From Pseudomonas cremoris (GTDB lineage: Bacteria; Pseudomonadota; Gammaproteobacteria; Pseudomonadales; Pseudomonadaceae), in assembly GCF_014230465.1 (NCBI RefSeq), contig NZ_JAAXCY010000016.1, positions 1 through 64,000 of the forward strand: a stretch of 64,000 nucleotides of DNA, in the 5' to 3' direction. Shown one piece after another: positions 32,888 to 41,882 of this stretch; position 1 is the first letter of the stretch, and each line of letters starts with the position of its first letter. Made by a program: the position numbers and the translations under genes. The notes beneath the pieces were generated by a model. It saw only the letters and a list, made by a program, of their open reading frames with translations. It was not told where the DNA came from and did not search any database.

Positions 32888-33560
32888 TTCATTCCCGGTG
32901 CTGTCGGCGTTGCTGCAATGGTCACCCGCGCTGGTGGCCGGTTTTGGCCAGAACATTCTGATCAGCCTGTTGGCGATTGGCATTGGTTCGGCGTTGGGGT
33001 TGGTGATCGGCGCATTGGCGTTGTCGCCATTGGGCTTTGTTGCACGGTTGTGGGTGCAGGTGTTTCGCAATGCACCCTGGCTGGTGCTGATTTATTTCAC
33101 CACCTACGTGTTCCCGTTCGAGATTCATATCGGCAGCCATTACGTGCCGTTTCCCGATTGGGTCAAGGTCACTATCGGCCTGGCCTTACCGGCCAGTGCC
33201 AACGTGGCGGAGATCTTCCGCGGTGCCATTGGTTCGATCCCCAGCACCCAGTGGGAAGCGGCGCGGTCGCTGGCATTTACCCGTGGCCAGCTGTTTCGCT
33301 CGATCATCCTGCCGCAGTGCTTCAAACGCATGTTGCCGCCGTGGATGAACCTCTATGCCGTGGTAACCATGGGCACCGCACTGGCTTCGCTGGTGGGCGT
33401 GCATGACGTGATCGACACTGCGCAGATCGCCAGCAACACCGTGAACCTCACCGGGTTTACCGTGACGATCTACCTGAGTTTGCTGGTGCTGTTCTTTGCC
33501 TATTGCTACCCGATTTCCCGTCTCACCCAACACCTGGAGCGTCGTTATGCCTTCTACTGA
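32877..33560 (+). CDS. Polar amino-acid ABC importer permease (second)
   Basis: A 227-residue HisMQ-type permease. It has ALVAGFGQNILISLLAIGIG at the N terminus, VFRNAPWLVLIYF after helix 2 and the coupling loop WEAARSLAFTRGQLFRSIILPQ. It overlaps the first permease by 11 bp and the ATPase gene by 14 bp. The two permeases presumably form a heterodimer. Confidence 0.9.
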   Translation: MAIDSFPVLSALLQWSPALVAGFGQNILISLLAIGIGSALGLVIGALALSPLGFVARLWVQVFRNAPWLVLIYFTTYVFPFEIHIGSHYVPFPDWVKVTIGLALPASANVAEIFRGAIGSIPSTQWEAARSLAFTRGQLFRSIILPQCFKRMLPPWMNLYAVVTMGTALASLVGVHDVIDTAQIASNTVNLTGFTVTIYLSLLVLFFAYCYPISRLTQHLERRYAFY

Positions 33561-34371
33561 ATCTCTGGTGAGCTTGCGGGATGTGCAGCTGTCGTTCGGC
33601 ACCAACGCGGTGCTCAAGGGCATCGATCTGGAGGTGCAGCGCGGCCAGGCGGTATCAATCATCGGCCCTTCAGGCTCGGGCAAATCGACGATTCTGCGTT
33701 GCATTACCGGGCTGTTGCAGCCCCAGCGCGGCAGTATCCGGGTGGGGCAAACTCAGGTCGACACACTGGTTCAGGAAGCCCAACGCATTGAGCTGCGCAA
33801 GCGTGTGGGTTTTGTGTTCCAGCAATACAACTTGTTCCCGCACTTGTCGGTGTTGGAAAACCTGGTGATTGCCCCGCGCAAAGTGCTCGGGCGTAACCGC
33901 GCCGATGCCGAGAAAGATGCGCGAGCGCTACTCGCCAAGGTGCGCATGGAGCACAAGGCCGATGCGTACCCCGGCCAACTCTCCGGCGGCCAGCAACAGC
34001 GCGTGGCCATTGCCCGCGCCTTGGCCATGCGCCCGGAGCTGATCCTGTTCGATGAAGTGACCTCGGCCCTGGACCCGGAAACCGTTGGCGAAGTGCTGAC
34101 GGTGATCCGCGAACTTACCGAAGAGGGCATGACCTGTGTGCTGGTCACCCATGAAATGCGCTTCGCCGAAGAGATCAGCGACGTGGTGTATTTCACCGAA
34201 AACGGCGTGATTGTCGAGCATGGCAGCGCGCAGCAGATCTTCCAGAACCCCAACAGCGAACGCACCCAGACGTTCCTGCGCCATGCATTGGGCGATTCGG
34301 GGCGCCGTGGCCCCATCGCCCACGACCCGTACCTGCTGACCAATTTGGGTCGTTACAACCTGTCTGTCTGA
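33547..34371 (+). CDS. Polar amino-acid ABC importer ATPase
   Basis: A 274-residue ATPase of the GlnQ/HisP type. Walker A is GPSGSGKST, the Q-loop VGFVFQQYNLFPHLSVLEN, the signature LSGGQQQRVAIARALAM, Walker B LILFDEVTSALDPE and the H-loop VLVTHEM. The start at 33547 has GGAG upstream and lies inside the second permease gene. The C-terminal tail (RRGPIAHDPYLLTNLGRYNLSV) is slightly longer than usual. Confidence 0.93.
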   Translation: MPSTESLVSLRDVQLSFGTNAVLKGIDLEVQRGQAVSIIGPSGSGKSTILRCITGLLQPQRGSIRVGQTQVDTLVQEAQRIELRKRVGFVFQQYNLFPHLSVLENLVIAPRKVLGRNRADAEKDARALLAKVRMEHKADAYPGQLSGGQQQRVAIARALAMRPELILFDEVTSALDPETVGEVLTVIRELTEEGMTCVLVTHEMRFAEEISDVVYFTENGVIVEHGSAQQIFQNPNSERTQTFLRHALGDSGRRGPIAHDPYLLTNLGRYNLSV

Positions 34372-34387
34372 TTAGAGGAAACCCGTG

Positions 34388-34984
34388 ATGAGTACCGAAA
34401 ACCGTGCCGCCGTTATCGAGGCGTTCTTGCAGCAGATCCGCGTGATCAACAAGCGCGGCGTAGACCGTGCGGCCCTTGAAGAAATTGTCGGTCTGTTGGA
34501 AGCCCTGGCGGAACGTCGCGACCTGTTCAACTTCGACGCATTCCCCGCGCCAGTGCCGGGGCAGGGCAGCACTGCGTTCCGCTATCGCCTGAATGACGAC
34601 GGTGATACCCCAACGCTGTACCTCAATTCGTTGCTACCGGGCAAAAGCACCATCCCCCACAACCACGAGACCTGGGCAATCATCAGCGCTGTGGAAGGCC
34701 AGGAAATCAACTACGTCTACGCCCGCAATGACGAAGGTCGCGAGCCTGGGTTCACCACGTTGAGCCTGGAGAAAGAAGTGATTGTGCAGCCGGGCACGTC
34801 GATCTCGTTCCTGGGTGAAGACCTGCACGGCATCAAGGTCGAAGGCGAGCAGGCGACGCTGCACTTCCACCTGTATGGCTTGCCACTGGAATCCCTGAAC
34901 GGTCGTTATGGCGTGGAGGCAGACGGTCGCATCCTCAACTACAACGCCTCGCAAATGGTGCCATCGATCAAGGCCTATGCCTGA
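34388..34984 (+). CDS. Cysteine dioxygenase-family thiol dioxygenase
   Basis: A 198-residue cupin of the cysteine dioxygenase type, which oxidises a thiol to a sulfinic acid with O2. The three iron-binding histidines are visible: His91 and His93 (TIPHNHETWAII) and His147 (GEDLHGIKVEG). Tyr163 in HLYGLPLE could be the conserved tyrosine. The substrate Arg could be Arg65 or Arg67 (FRYRLND). The start follows AGGAAACCC. It lies 16 bp after the importer ATPase and 37 bp before the rhodanese-lyase gene, so thiols released in this pathway are the likely substrates (cysteine, 3-mercaptopropionate or another). Exact substrate not determinable. Confidence 0.88.
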   Translation: MSTENRAAVIEAFLQQIRVINKRGVDRAALEEIVGLLEALAERRDLFNFDAFPAPVPGQGSTAFRYRLNDDGDTPTLYLNSLLPGKSTIPHNHETWAIISAVEGQEINYVYARNDEGREPGFTTLSLEKEVIVQPGTSISFLGEDLHGIKVEGEQATLHFHLYGLPLESLNGRYGVEADGRILNYNASQMVPSIKAYA

Positions 34985-35021
34985 TTGCAGCCACTCTTTC
35001 TTGAACACTGTTGGGACTTCC

Positions 35022-37721
35022 ATGAGCCAGACCATCACCCCACGTCAACTGCAGCAATGGCTGTTTGACGGGCAGGAAATTGCGGTATTCGACGTTCGCG
35101 AACATGGACAATACGGTGAGGCCCACCTGTTCCATGGGGTGAACCTGCCCTATAGCCGCCTGGAGCTGGACGTACGCCGCCTGGCGCCGAACCCGCAGGT
35201 GCGCCTGGTGATCTATGACCAGGATGGCGGTGAGGTGGCGGCACGTGTGCTGGCGCGTTTGCAGGGGTTGGGTTACGGCCATGTGCATGTCCTGCAAGGC
35301 GGTGCGGATGGCTGGCAAGCGGCGGGCCTGCAACTGTTCGCTGGGGTGCATGTGCCGTCCAAGGCCTTTGGTGAGTTGGTGGAAGAGGCCAGTCACACAC
35401 CGCACGTCACAGCGCGACAACTGGCGGACTGGCAGGCCAGCGGTGAGCCGCTGGTAGTGCTCGACGGCCGGCCGTTCGACGAGTACCGCAAGATGACTAT
35501 TCCCGGTTCCATCTGCTGTCCCAACGGTGAACTGGGCTACCGGGTGCACGATCTGGTGCCGGATGAGACCACGCCCATTGTGGTCAACTGCGCCGGGCGT
35601 ACCCGCAGCATTATCGGTGCGCAGACGCTGATTAACCTGGGGTTGAAAAACCCGATCTACGCGCTGGAAAACGGCACCCAAGGATGGTACCTGGAAGACT
35701 TCAAACTGGAGCACGGCAGTACGCGGCGCTATGCCGAACAGGTCAGCACCGACCTGGCCCAGCAGCGCCAGGCTGCCCGGCAACTGGCTGAGCGGGCAGG
35801 GGTGGTGAGTGTGTCGGCGGACCAGGTGCGCCAATGGGCCGATGATGCGCAACGCAGTCTGTTCCTGTGTGACGTGCGCACGGCTGAAGAGTTTGCTCTC
35901 GGCAGTTTGCCGGGTGCGCAGCACACACCGGGCGGGCAGTTGATCCAATCCACCGACCTGTACATTGGTGTGCGTCAGGCGCGCATTGTGCTAGTGGACA
36001 GCGATGGGGTCCGTGCGCCCATCGTCGCCAGTTGGTTGCGCCAATTGGGGCATGAGGCCTACGTGTTGAACGGCGGTATTGCCAGCGGTCTGGCCCTGCC
36101 GGTGGTGCAGCCAGTGGCGTATGAACCGCTGGCGCTGATCAGCCCGCATGCCGTTGAGGTGAGTGAGGTCAACCTGATCGACCTGCGTCCGAGCATGGCG
36201 TTTCGCAAGGGGCATATTCCTGGCGCTCGCTGGTCGATTCGTTCGCGGTTGAAGGCCGATAACCGCCCGTTGGTGCTGGTGGCAGATGATCCAGCGTTGG
36301 CGGCGTTTGCTGCCCAGGGGCTGGACGCAAAACTGCTCGACGGTGGGTTCGAGGCGTGGGTTGCTGCGGGTTTGCCTGTGGCAGAGGATGGGCAAAACCC
36401 ACCTGACGCCGAATGCATCGACTTCCTGTTCTTCACTCACGACCGCCACAGCGGTAACAAGGATGCCGCACGCCAGTATCTGGCGTGGGAGATCGGCTTG
36501 CTGGCGCAGATGAGCGAGGTGGAAATCGCCAGCCTCAAGCCGCTGGCGCCGCTGTCGCGGGTGCGTACCCGGTTGATCCACGCGGCACGGACCGAAAAGG
36601 GCCAGGGTGGCCGTGCGGTCAACGTGCCGATCACGCGCATCAGCACCGTACTGTTCGACAACCTTGCACAAATGCGCGATGCCCGTGCCCGCCGCGACAG
36701 CGAGCGCGTGCTCACGTACGGCGCGCGCGGCAACCCGACATCCCACGCCCTGGAAGATCTGGTCACTGAGCTGGAAGGCGGCTATCGCAGCCGTCTCTAC
36801 GGTACCGGGCTGGCCGCAGCGGCCCAGGTCTTCCTGGCCTACCTGCGCCCTGGCGATCATGTGCTGATCACCGACGCGGTGTATTCGCCGGTGCGCAAAC
36901 TGGCCAGCGAGTTCCTGCAGCCGTTCGGTATTGAAGTCAGCTATTTCGCCCCCGATGGCCAAGGCCTGGAGGCGCAACTGCGGCCCAATACCAAGCTGGT
37001 TTACGCCGAAGTGCCCGGTTCGCTGCTCTACGAACTGTGTGATTTGCCCGCCATCGCGGCCCTGTGCAAACCGCGCAATATTCTGCTGGCCGTGGACAAC
37101 ACTTGGGGCTCGGGCTACCTGTACCGACCGCTGGTGCTGGGGGCTGACATTTCCATCATGGCCCTGACCAAATACCTCGGTGGCCACAGCGACGTGATGA
37201 TGGGCAGCGTGTCCACCACCCAAGCCGCTTGGCCGGCGCTGGGGCGCATGAGCGACACCTTCGGCAATGCCGTCAGTGCTGACGATGCCTACCTGATCCT
37301 GCGCGGCGCACGTACATTGGCCGCTCGCCTGGATGTGCATGAGCGCCAGGCGCTGGAGGTCGCCCAGTGGTTGCAGGCGCAGCCGCAGGTCAAGCGTGTG
37401 TTTCACCCGGCGCTGCCTGATCACCCAGGTCATGCGCTGTGGCGTCGCGACTTCTCTGGCAGCAATGGCTTGTTGTCGTTTGAGCTCAACAGTGCTGACC
37501 CGGCCTACCTGGAACGCTTGATCGACGGCTTGCAGCTGTTCGGCTTGGGCGCTTCATGGGGCGGCTATGAAAGCCTGGTCACTGTGGTCGATACCCAAGA
37601 CCGTGACAGTACGACGGATCGCGGATTGAATCCGGTGGTGCGCTTGCATATCGGACTGGAGGATGTGGCGGCGTTGATTGAAGATTTGCACAAGGGGTTT
37701 GCGGCTGGGGCCGCTGAATAA
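35022..37721 (+). CDS. Four-rhodanese / cystathionine-lyase-type PLP enzyme fusion
   Basis: An 899-residue cytoplasmic protein. Four rhodanese-like domains span about 1-110, 125-230, 260-365 and 375-460. Only the second keeps an active cysteine, Cys190 in the loop CAGRTR; the others have Asp-containing loops (YDQDGGEV, VDSDGVRA, ADDPALAA). From about 510 to the end is a complete Cys/Met-metabolism PLP enzyme (MetC/MetB fold) with LTYGARGNPTSHALE, AVDNTWGSGY and the PLP Lys717 in MALTKYLGGHSD. The joining region shows no stop and no ATG; CTG near residue 510 is the only alternative start. Expected chemistry is C-S cleavage giving a thiol or persulfide and sulfur transfer via Cys190. The gene follows the importer and thiol dioxygenase in one operon. 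Confidence 0.88.
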   Translation: MSQTITPRQLQQWLFDGQEIAVFDVREHGQYGEAHLFHGVNLPYSRLELDVRRLAPNPQVRLVIYDQDGGEVAARVLARLQGLGYGHVHVLQGGADGWQAAGLQLFAGVHVPSKAFGELVEEASHTPHVTARQLADWQASGEPLVVLDGRPFDEYRKMTIPGSICCPNGELGYRVHDLVPDETTPIVVNCAGRTRSIIGAQTLINLGLKNPIYALENGTQGWYLEDFKLEHGSTRRYAEQVSTDLAQQRQAARQLAERAGVVSVSADQVRQWADDAQRSLFLCDVRTAEEFALGSLPGAQHTPGGQLIQSTDLYIGVRQARIVLVDSDGVRAPIVASWLRQLGHEAYVLNGGIASGLALPVVQPVAYEPLALISPHAVEVSEVNLIDLRPSMAFRKGHIPGARWSIRSRLKADNRPLVLVADDPALAAFAAQGLDAKLLDGGFEAWVAAGLPVAEDGQNPPDAECIDFLFFTHDRHSGNKDAARQYLAWEIGLLAQMSEVEIASLKPLAPLSRVRTRLIHAARTEKGQGGRAVNVPITRISTVLFDNLAQMRDARARRDSERVLTYGARGNPTSHALEDLVTELEGGYRSRLYGTGLAAAAQVFLAYLRPGDHVLITDAVYSPVRKLASEFLQPFGIEVSYFAPDGQGLEAQLRPNTKLVYAEVPGSLLYELCDLPAIAALCKPRNILLAVDNTWGSGYLYRPLVLGADISIMALTKYLGGHSDVMMGSVSTTQAAWPALGRMSDTFGNAVSADDAYLILRGARTLAARLDVHERQALEVAQWLQAQPQVKRVFHPALPDHPGHALWRRDFSGSNGLLSFELNSADPAYLERLIDGLQLFGLGASWGGYESLVTVVDTQDRDSTTDRGLNPVVRLHIGLEDVAALIEDLHKGFAAGAAE

Positions 37722-37727
37722 CAGCGT

Positions 37728-37760
37728 GGCCGGGGCTTGCGAATGGTGCAGTCCCCGGCC
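37728..37760. terminator. Hairpin between the rhodanese-lyase gene and the convergent toxin gene
   Basis: GGCCGGGG (37728-37735) pairs perfectly with CCCCGGCC (37753-37760) across a 17-base loop. It is located seven bases after the lyase stop. No T-run follows, so it may stabilise mRNA ends rather than terminate. Confidence 0.5.
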
Positions 37761-37783
37761 GTGCTAATAGGTGCAGACTTGAA

Positions 37784-40700
37784 TCAGATGGGTGTGCTTA
37801 AGGCCCTGATGCGTTCGATATTGAATTTATCGCCGATCGCCTTGGCATCAAACGTACTGATTTTGTACTTCTTGCCGGTCAGGAAATTTCCAAATGCGTC
37901 AAGGCCTTGTCCGGTGCCGCTACTTAGCGATTTTTCCAATCCCTTGGCCATTGATTCTTGGGTGGGGAACGTCGCCAGCCCGTAGTTTGGATCGTAAAAA
38001 AACCAGCTCTTTTGGGTGATATTTGCAGGGTCGACCTTTACCCCTGCAAGCATTCCATGGTTGGTGCTGCTAATCAGTAAGGTCTGCGAGGATTCGGATT
38101 GTCCCAATCTTTCAATGATTGTTTTGTAGGGAACGGGGCTTCCGGCAGCCGCGCTGTGAAATGTAGTTTCCTGGCCGACGCTGGTTTGCAGGTTCGACAG
38201 GTTACTGATGAATTTTGCCGCGTTTTCGGCTTCAGGATTCTCCATGGCGACTGCCATGTTATTGATCAGTGTGGTTTCATTGCCTTCCAGCAATGCAAGG
38301 CCCATGGCGTTGGAGAGTGCCGCACACTCTCCCGTTAAGTCGAAACCGGTCTTGCTCAGGTAATAAGTTTGTGGAACCCCTTGAGTGGTGCCACCTACTG
38401 TCTTTATTTGACTTTCGAATGCCTGTGCGTCGAGTTGGACCCGGTCCAATATCAACTGGTCACGCCGTCGCATTAGGCTGCCGATTTGCTCCGACTCCAG
38501 CGTGCTGTTGGCAATGAGGGTTTCGATTTTTTTGATGTCCATCGTGGCGCTATAGCCGGGAACCGAAGTCGGCGCGATAGTTGTTTTATAACCATTCATA
38601 TATTCCGTCGGTTTCCCGTATTTCGCCTTGATAACGTTGACTTGAAACCTGGCGGGCATATCCGGATCAGGTGGAGTGGAAGGTGTGCGATCAAAGAAAC
38701 CACCCATGCTGCGGGGGCTTTCTTGCGGTAAAAAACCGTTCAACTTAGAGCCGTAGGGCTGGCCACTGATCGGGTCGACTGCATACCACCCGTCCTTGCC
38801 GTCAAACTTTGCAAGCAATCCTGTTGCTTCTCCCGTTTCACCTGCCAGCTTGGTGGTACCAAAGGCTGTACCGTCCGCGCCCGTCTTTATGGCTGCGTTG
38901 ACGCCTATTCCCTGAGCCAGGTTGCGCGCCACGGGGCGGGCGCTGCCAAACGAAGGGATCGTGGAATAAAATGGCTTTGCAACTTTTTCGGCACCCACCA
39001 ACCTGATCAGGTCATCCGTTGAACGACTGGCATTTTTAAACATGCTGAACAGCGTCTTGGCGGACTTAAGCTCGTGGGCGACTGCACGGAAGCCCGGCGC
39101 ACCGGGCATGAGGATCATGGTGCCGTCGATAATGAAGCTGTTGATCGCTTCCAACGCATCCCCATTGATTGCGTGCTTCAAAGTATTTGCAAAGGGTATC
39201 AAGCTTAGAATTGCCGCAGCGCCTGCACGCTGGTAGCGGTGGGTCATTTCCAGCCCGCTTTCTCCGCTGGCGTTTTGGCGCAATGCTTCTTTATCGGGAA
39301 TCAGGTGTTTGGAGGCGGCAAACTCGGCCAGGGCGTAACTTTTGCCACCGAGGAAGGACAGGTCTGACGTCTTGTCACTGCTAGGACGTTGCCATTTGAA
39401 CGGTGGCCGGATTTGCTCTATCACCAACTCGGATGACACGCCGGGTCGGGGGGCGTCGCCAGTGCTGTACGCCGCCCAATCAAACGGTTGCTGGGCATTG
39501 GACTCGGTATTTACGTAGGCCTGGATATTGGCCCCCACTTTCAACTGCGCAGGCAGATCGGTGCGGATCTGGATTTTCCCTTGCTGAGGAAACACTTCGT
39601 AGTAGGTGACTTTTGACAGGTGCTCGGAACGGATGATGAAGCCTTGGCGGCCTTTACTGGCCTCCGTATCAGCCTTGGTGACGAGATGGGAAGCGCCCGA
39701 TGTGACGGCTTTTCGTAAGGTATAAAACGTCTGTTCGCCGTGTTGAAGACCGTGCCGGTCCTGTGGCGGAAGCTGCGAGAGTAGATCTCTGACAATGGAG
39801 TTAGTGCCCGTCAGCAGGGCGTTGTAGTAGCTGTCGAATTTTTCTTCGAACTCACGTTTGACATCGTAGAGCCGGTGGCACTGCCTTTCGATCGGCTCCA
39901 TGGCGAAGTTGGAGCTTATCGAGCGCCACTTGCCGACTTTGAGTTTCCCGGACATATGCACATCCAGCAGGCTGTAAAAATGATTCCTGCTGTACTCGTT
40001 ATTGTCCCCCGTGGCTTGGAGCACTACGCGCTTGAAGTCGACGTTTTCGCCATAGACGCGTTTCAGATCATCCAGTGCAACTTGCTCGCGCGTGGGTTGT
40101 TGTTGACCTAATAGCGGACCGGCCAATACCAGGGAGGAGGGCTGAGACTGAAAGTCTCGCTGGGCCTGCTTAAGTTCATCGACTGAATAGTTGGCATCGG
40201 TGTTTTTGTCGACTCGGCCATTGGTAACCGCCCAATCCATCAAAGCGTCACGCCGGGCTACCAAGGCGTTCTCACGCTCCTGCTCTGTGATGGGCTCCGT
40301 ACCGGCGTAGTCCATGACCTGGTGATAGGTCATGGTTGCGCTGCTGCCCGGTGCAATCTGTTCGATGCGCGCAACCGTTGCACTGAATACCATCCAGGTG
40401 TGAGAGCCATAGATAAGGGTGTCGGGCAGGTTTTTGACCAGAAACTGTGGCGCGACCCGAGACAGCATCAGGTAGCTCATTGCCCGGGCGTAAGTGTCCT
40501 TGACGCCAGCAGTGTTGATCAGATGTTTGTCGAGGGCTGTCATGATGATTTCGGCCGAGTGGCCGAAGTGATTCGGTTGGTCCAGGACAAAACCGCGAAT
40601 CGTATTGCGCGTATTTCCGGCCTGGGGATCCAGGGTCAGTACCAATGCAGACATCGCTAGTTCGCGGGCGCTCGTGTCCGTTGCCAGTACGCCGAGTTCG

Positions 40701-41548
40701 GTTTCCAGCTTTTTTCCCAGCGCAATCGCTTTGGGGCTGGACAGCAAGTGCTCAAGCGCATGGCGCGGGGCTATGGTCAGTGCGCGCATACAGCGTTCGG
40801 AGGTGGACGTTGGGTGGTGAGCCGCCGCCGAGGTGGAAGGTGTGCGAGTTGTTTGCAGGCAGGTAGAGGTTTGTGTGAACGCGCCGCTTGTTTCTGACCT
40901 GAAGACGTCCTGATAGGAGTATTTGAAGCCGTGCATATCTACGGTTCTGCTGCCACTAAACGTCGCGCTCAGGCGCTGTGGGTTTTTCAGCTCCTCCTGG
41001 ACACTGGCATCATCCAGCGTAAAACCGCCCAGATTGTCGAGCAGGCCTCCCTTGCTTTTGTCGATCCATCCAGCAACACCGTGTATGACCTGTGCCCGCT
41101 GGTTTGGCGTCAGGGGGATCTCTCGCGACAGCAGCCCCCAATAGTTACGATCTGCAGGCGCGGGAGGTGGAGCAAAGGCAATTGCATCGTGCAGGTTTTG
41201 CAGGTCCTTTGCCTCGGTAGGCATGATCCAGCCGTTGCGTGTGATCAGCCAATCCAGACTTCTCCACGTTGTTTCGGTTTGCGCCAATTCACGTCCCAGG
41301 GAGGAGTTCGCGCGGACAGCAAACTTGGTTTGCTTCAAGTCCACCATGCTCTCGCTGGAATCTTTTACCGCAGCGCTCAATGTATCGAGCAGCGCTTTGC
41401 GAGTTTCGATATTGGCCGCTGCCGGTGTTTGGTTAAAAGAGAATTTTGTTTGAGTGTCTTCTGCCGTGGGTGTCGACACAAACGTTGGCGCAGGGAAGGG
41501 CGTTGTCGTTGATAGGTTTTGGACTGTTTGGGTGGCTGTCAAACTCAT
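37784..41548 (-). CDS. Large putative toxin/effector with papain-like C-terminal domain
   Basis: A 1254-residue protein; the start at 41548 follows AAAGG. It is Thr/Ser/Pro-rich at the N terminus with no signal peptide. A middle part has LSKVTYYEVFPQQGKIQIRTDLP, which recalls the dermonecrotic-toxin/DUF6543 proteins of Pseudomonas, and a hydrophobic pair near 800-850 (ILSLIPFANTLKHAI, AINSFIIDGTMILMPGAPGF) resembling membrane-insertion segments. The C terminus has a Cys1075 (TGECAALSNAMGLAL), His1164 (SSTNHGML), Asp1186 (FFYDPNYGLATFP) set, the order and contexts of YopT/AvrPphB-type (C58) or PMT-type cysteine proteases and deamidases. Codon use is visibly more AT-rich than its neighbours, suggesting transfer. 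No immunity or secretion gene is adjacent. Function is inferred. Confidence 0.7.
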   Translation of the reverse strand: MSLTATQTVQNLSTTTPFPAPTFVSTPTAEDTQTKFSFNQTPAAANIETRKALLDTLSAAVKDSSESMVDLKQTKFAVRANSSLGRELAQTETTWRSLDWLITRNGWIMPTEAKDLQNLHDAIAFAPPPAPADRNYWGLLSREIPLTPNQRAQVIHGVAGWIDKSKGGLLDNLGGFTLDDASVQEELKNPQRLSATFSGSRTVDMHGFKYSYQDVFRSETSGAFTQTSTCLQTTRTPSTSAAAHHPTSTSERCMRALTIAPRHALEHLLSSPKAIALGKKLETELGVLATDTSARELAMSALVLTLDPQAGNTRNTIRGFVLDQPNHFGHSAEIIMTALDKHLINTAGVKDTYARAMSYLMLSRVAPQFLVKNLPDTLIYGSHTWMVFSATVARIEQIAPGSSATMTYHQVMDYAGTEPITEQERENALVARRDALMDWAVTNGRVDKNTDANYSVDELKQAQRDFQSQPSSLVLAGPLLGQQQPTREQVALDDLKRVYGENVDFKRVVLQATGDNNEYSRNHFYSLLDVHMSGKLKVGKWRSISSNFAMEPIERQCHRLYDVKREFEEKFDSYYNALLTGTNSIVRDLLSQLPPQDRHGLQHGEQTFYTLRKAVTSGASHLVTKADTEASKGRQGFIIRSEHLSKVTYYEVFPQQGKIQIRTDLPAQLKVGANIQAYVNTESNAQQPFDWAAYSTGDAPRPGVSSELVIEQIRPPFKWQRPSSDKTSDLSFLGGKSYALAEFAASKHLIPDKEALRQNASGESGLEMTHRYQRAGAAAILSLIPFANTLKHAINGDALEAINSFIIDGTMILMPGAPGFRAVAHELKSAKTLFSMFKNASRSTDDLIRLVGAEKVAKPFYSTIPSFGSARPVARNLAQGIGVNAAIKTGADGTAFGTTKLAGETGEATGLLAKFDGKDGWYAVDPISGQPYGSKLNGFLPQESPRSMGGFFDRTPSTPPDPDMPARFQVNVIKAKYGKPTEYMNGYKTTIAPTSVPGYSATMDIKKIETLIANSTLESEQIGSLMRRRDQLILDRVQLDAQAFESQIKTVGGTTQGVPQTYYLSKTGFDLTGECAALSNAMGLALLEGNETTLINNMAVAMENPEAENAAKFISNLSNLQTSVGQETTFHSAAAGSPVPYKTIIERLGQSESSQTLLISSTNHGMLAGVKVDPANITQKSWFFYDPNYGLATFPTQESMAKGLEKSLSSGTGQGLDAFGNFLTGKKYKISTFDAKAIGDKFNIERIRALSTPI

Positions 41549-41882
41549 GGATATCGACCTTTCGTAATCACAGGGTTGGCATTTGCCACATGCCGCGCAA
41601 GACAAGGCAATGCCAGTCACTCTGTGGTGTGGGAAAGGCAGCTGTTCCGTGGACGCGCAGGTTTTATGTAACCCTTGACCCTTCTACGAGCGGTCGCGCA
41701 ATTACCGCTATCAGGAGGGAACGCCTACCAACTAGTGAGATGGTATTTGTAGGGAGCACCCCCATGAAGCAATTGGTCGCCGTTCCGTGACCGACAAGTT
41801 CTGTAATAAAAACGCCATTGCGCTGGGGATTAAATCCAGGACGGGCTATTTTGGTGCACCTCAATAACTAGAGTAGCCATGG
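41549..41882. other. Intergenic region between the toxin and ggt genes
   Basis: This 334-bp gap between divergent genes holds no family-like coding sequence. It contains an imperfect inverted repeat TACCAACT/AGATGGTA at 41726-41745 and, just after, GGGAGCACCCCC preceding an eight-codon open frame at 41763-41789. Both could belong to promoter control of ggt, but neither is convincing alone. Confidence 0.4.

Noticed and set aside
34908..35021. N-terminal extension of the rhodanese-lyase frame
   Set aside because: It overlaps the end of the thiol dioxygenase gene and lacks rhodanese similarity; ATG at 35022 is preferred.
40605..40866. Possible frameshift or second gene inside the toxin coding region
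   Set aside because: The leftward frame is open and similar in composition throughout 37784-41548; short rightward frames there have no family features.
41763..41789. Eight-codon frame with a good ribosome site upstream of ggt
   Set aside because: Too short to support as a gene, no regulatory hairpin follows, and no conservation can be judged.
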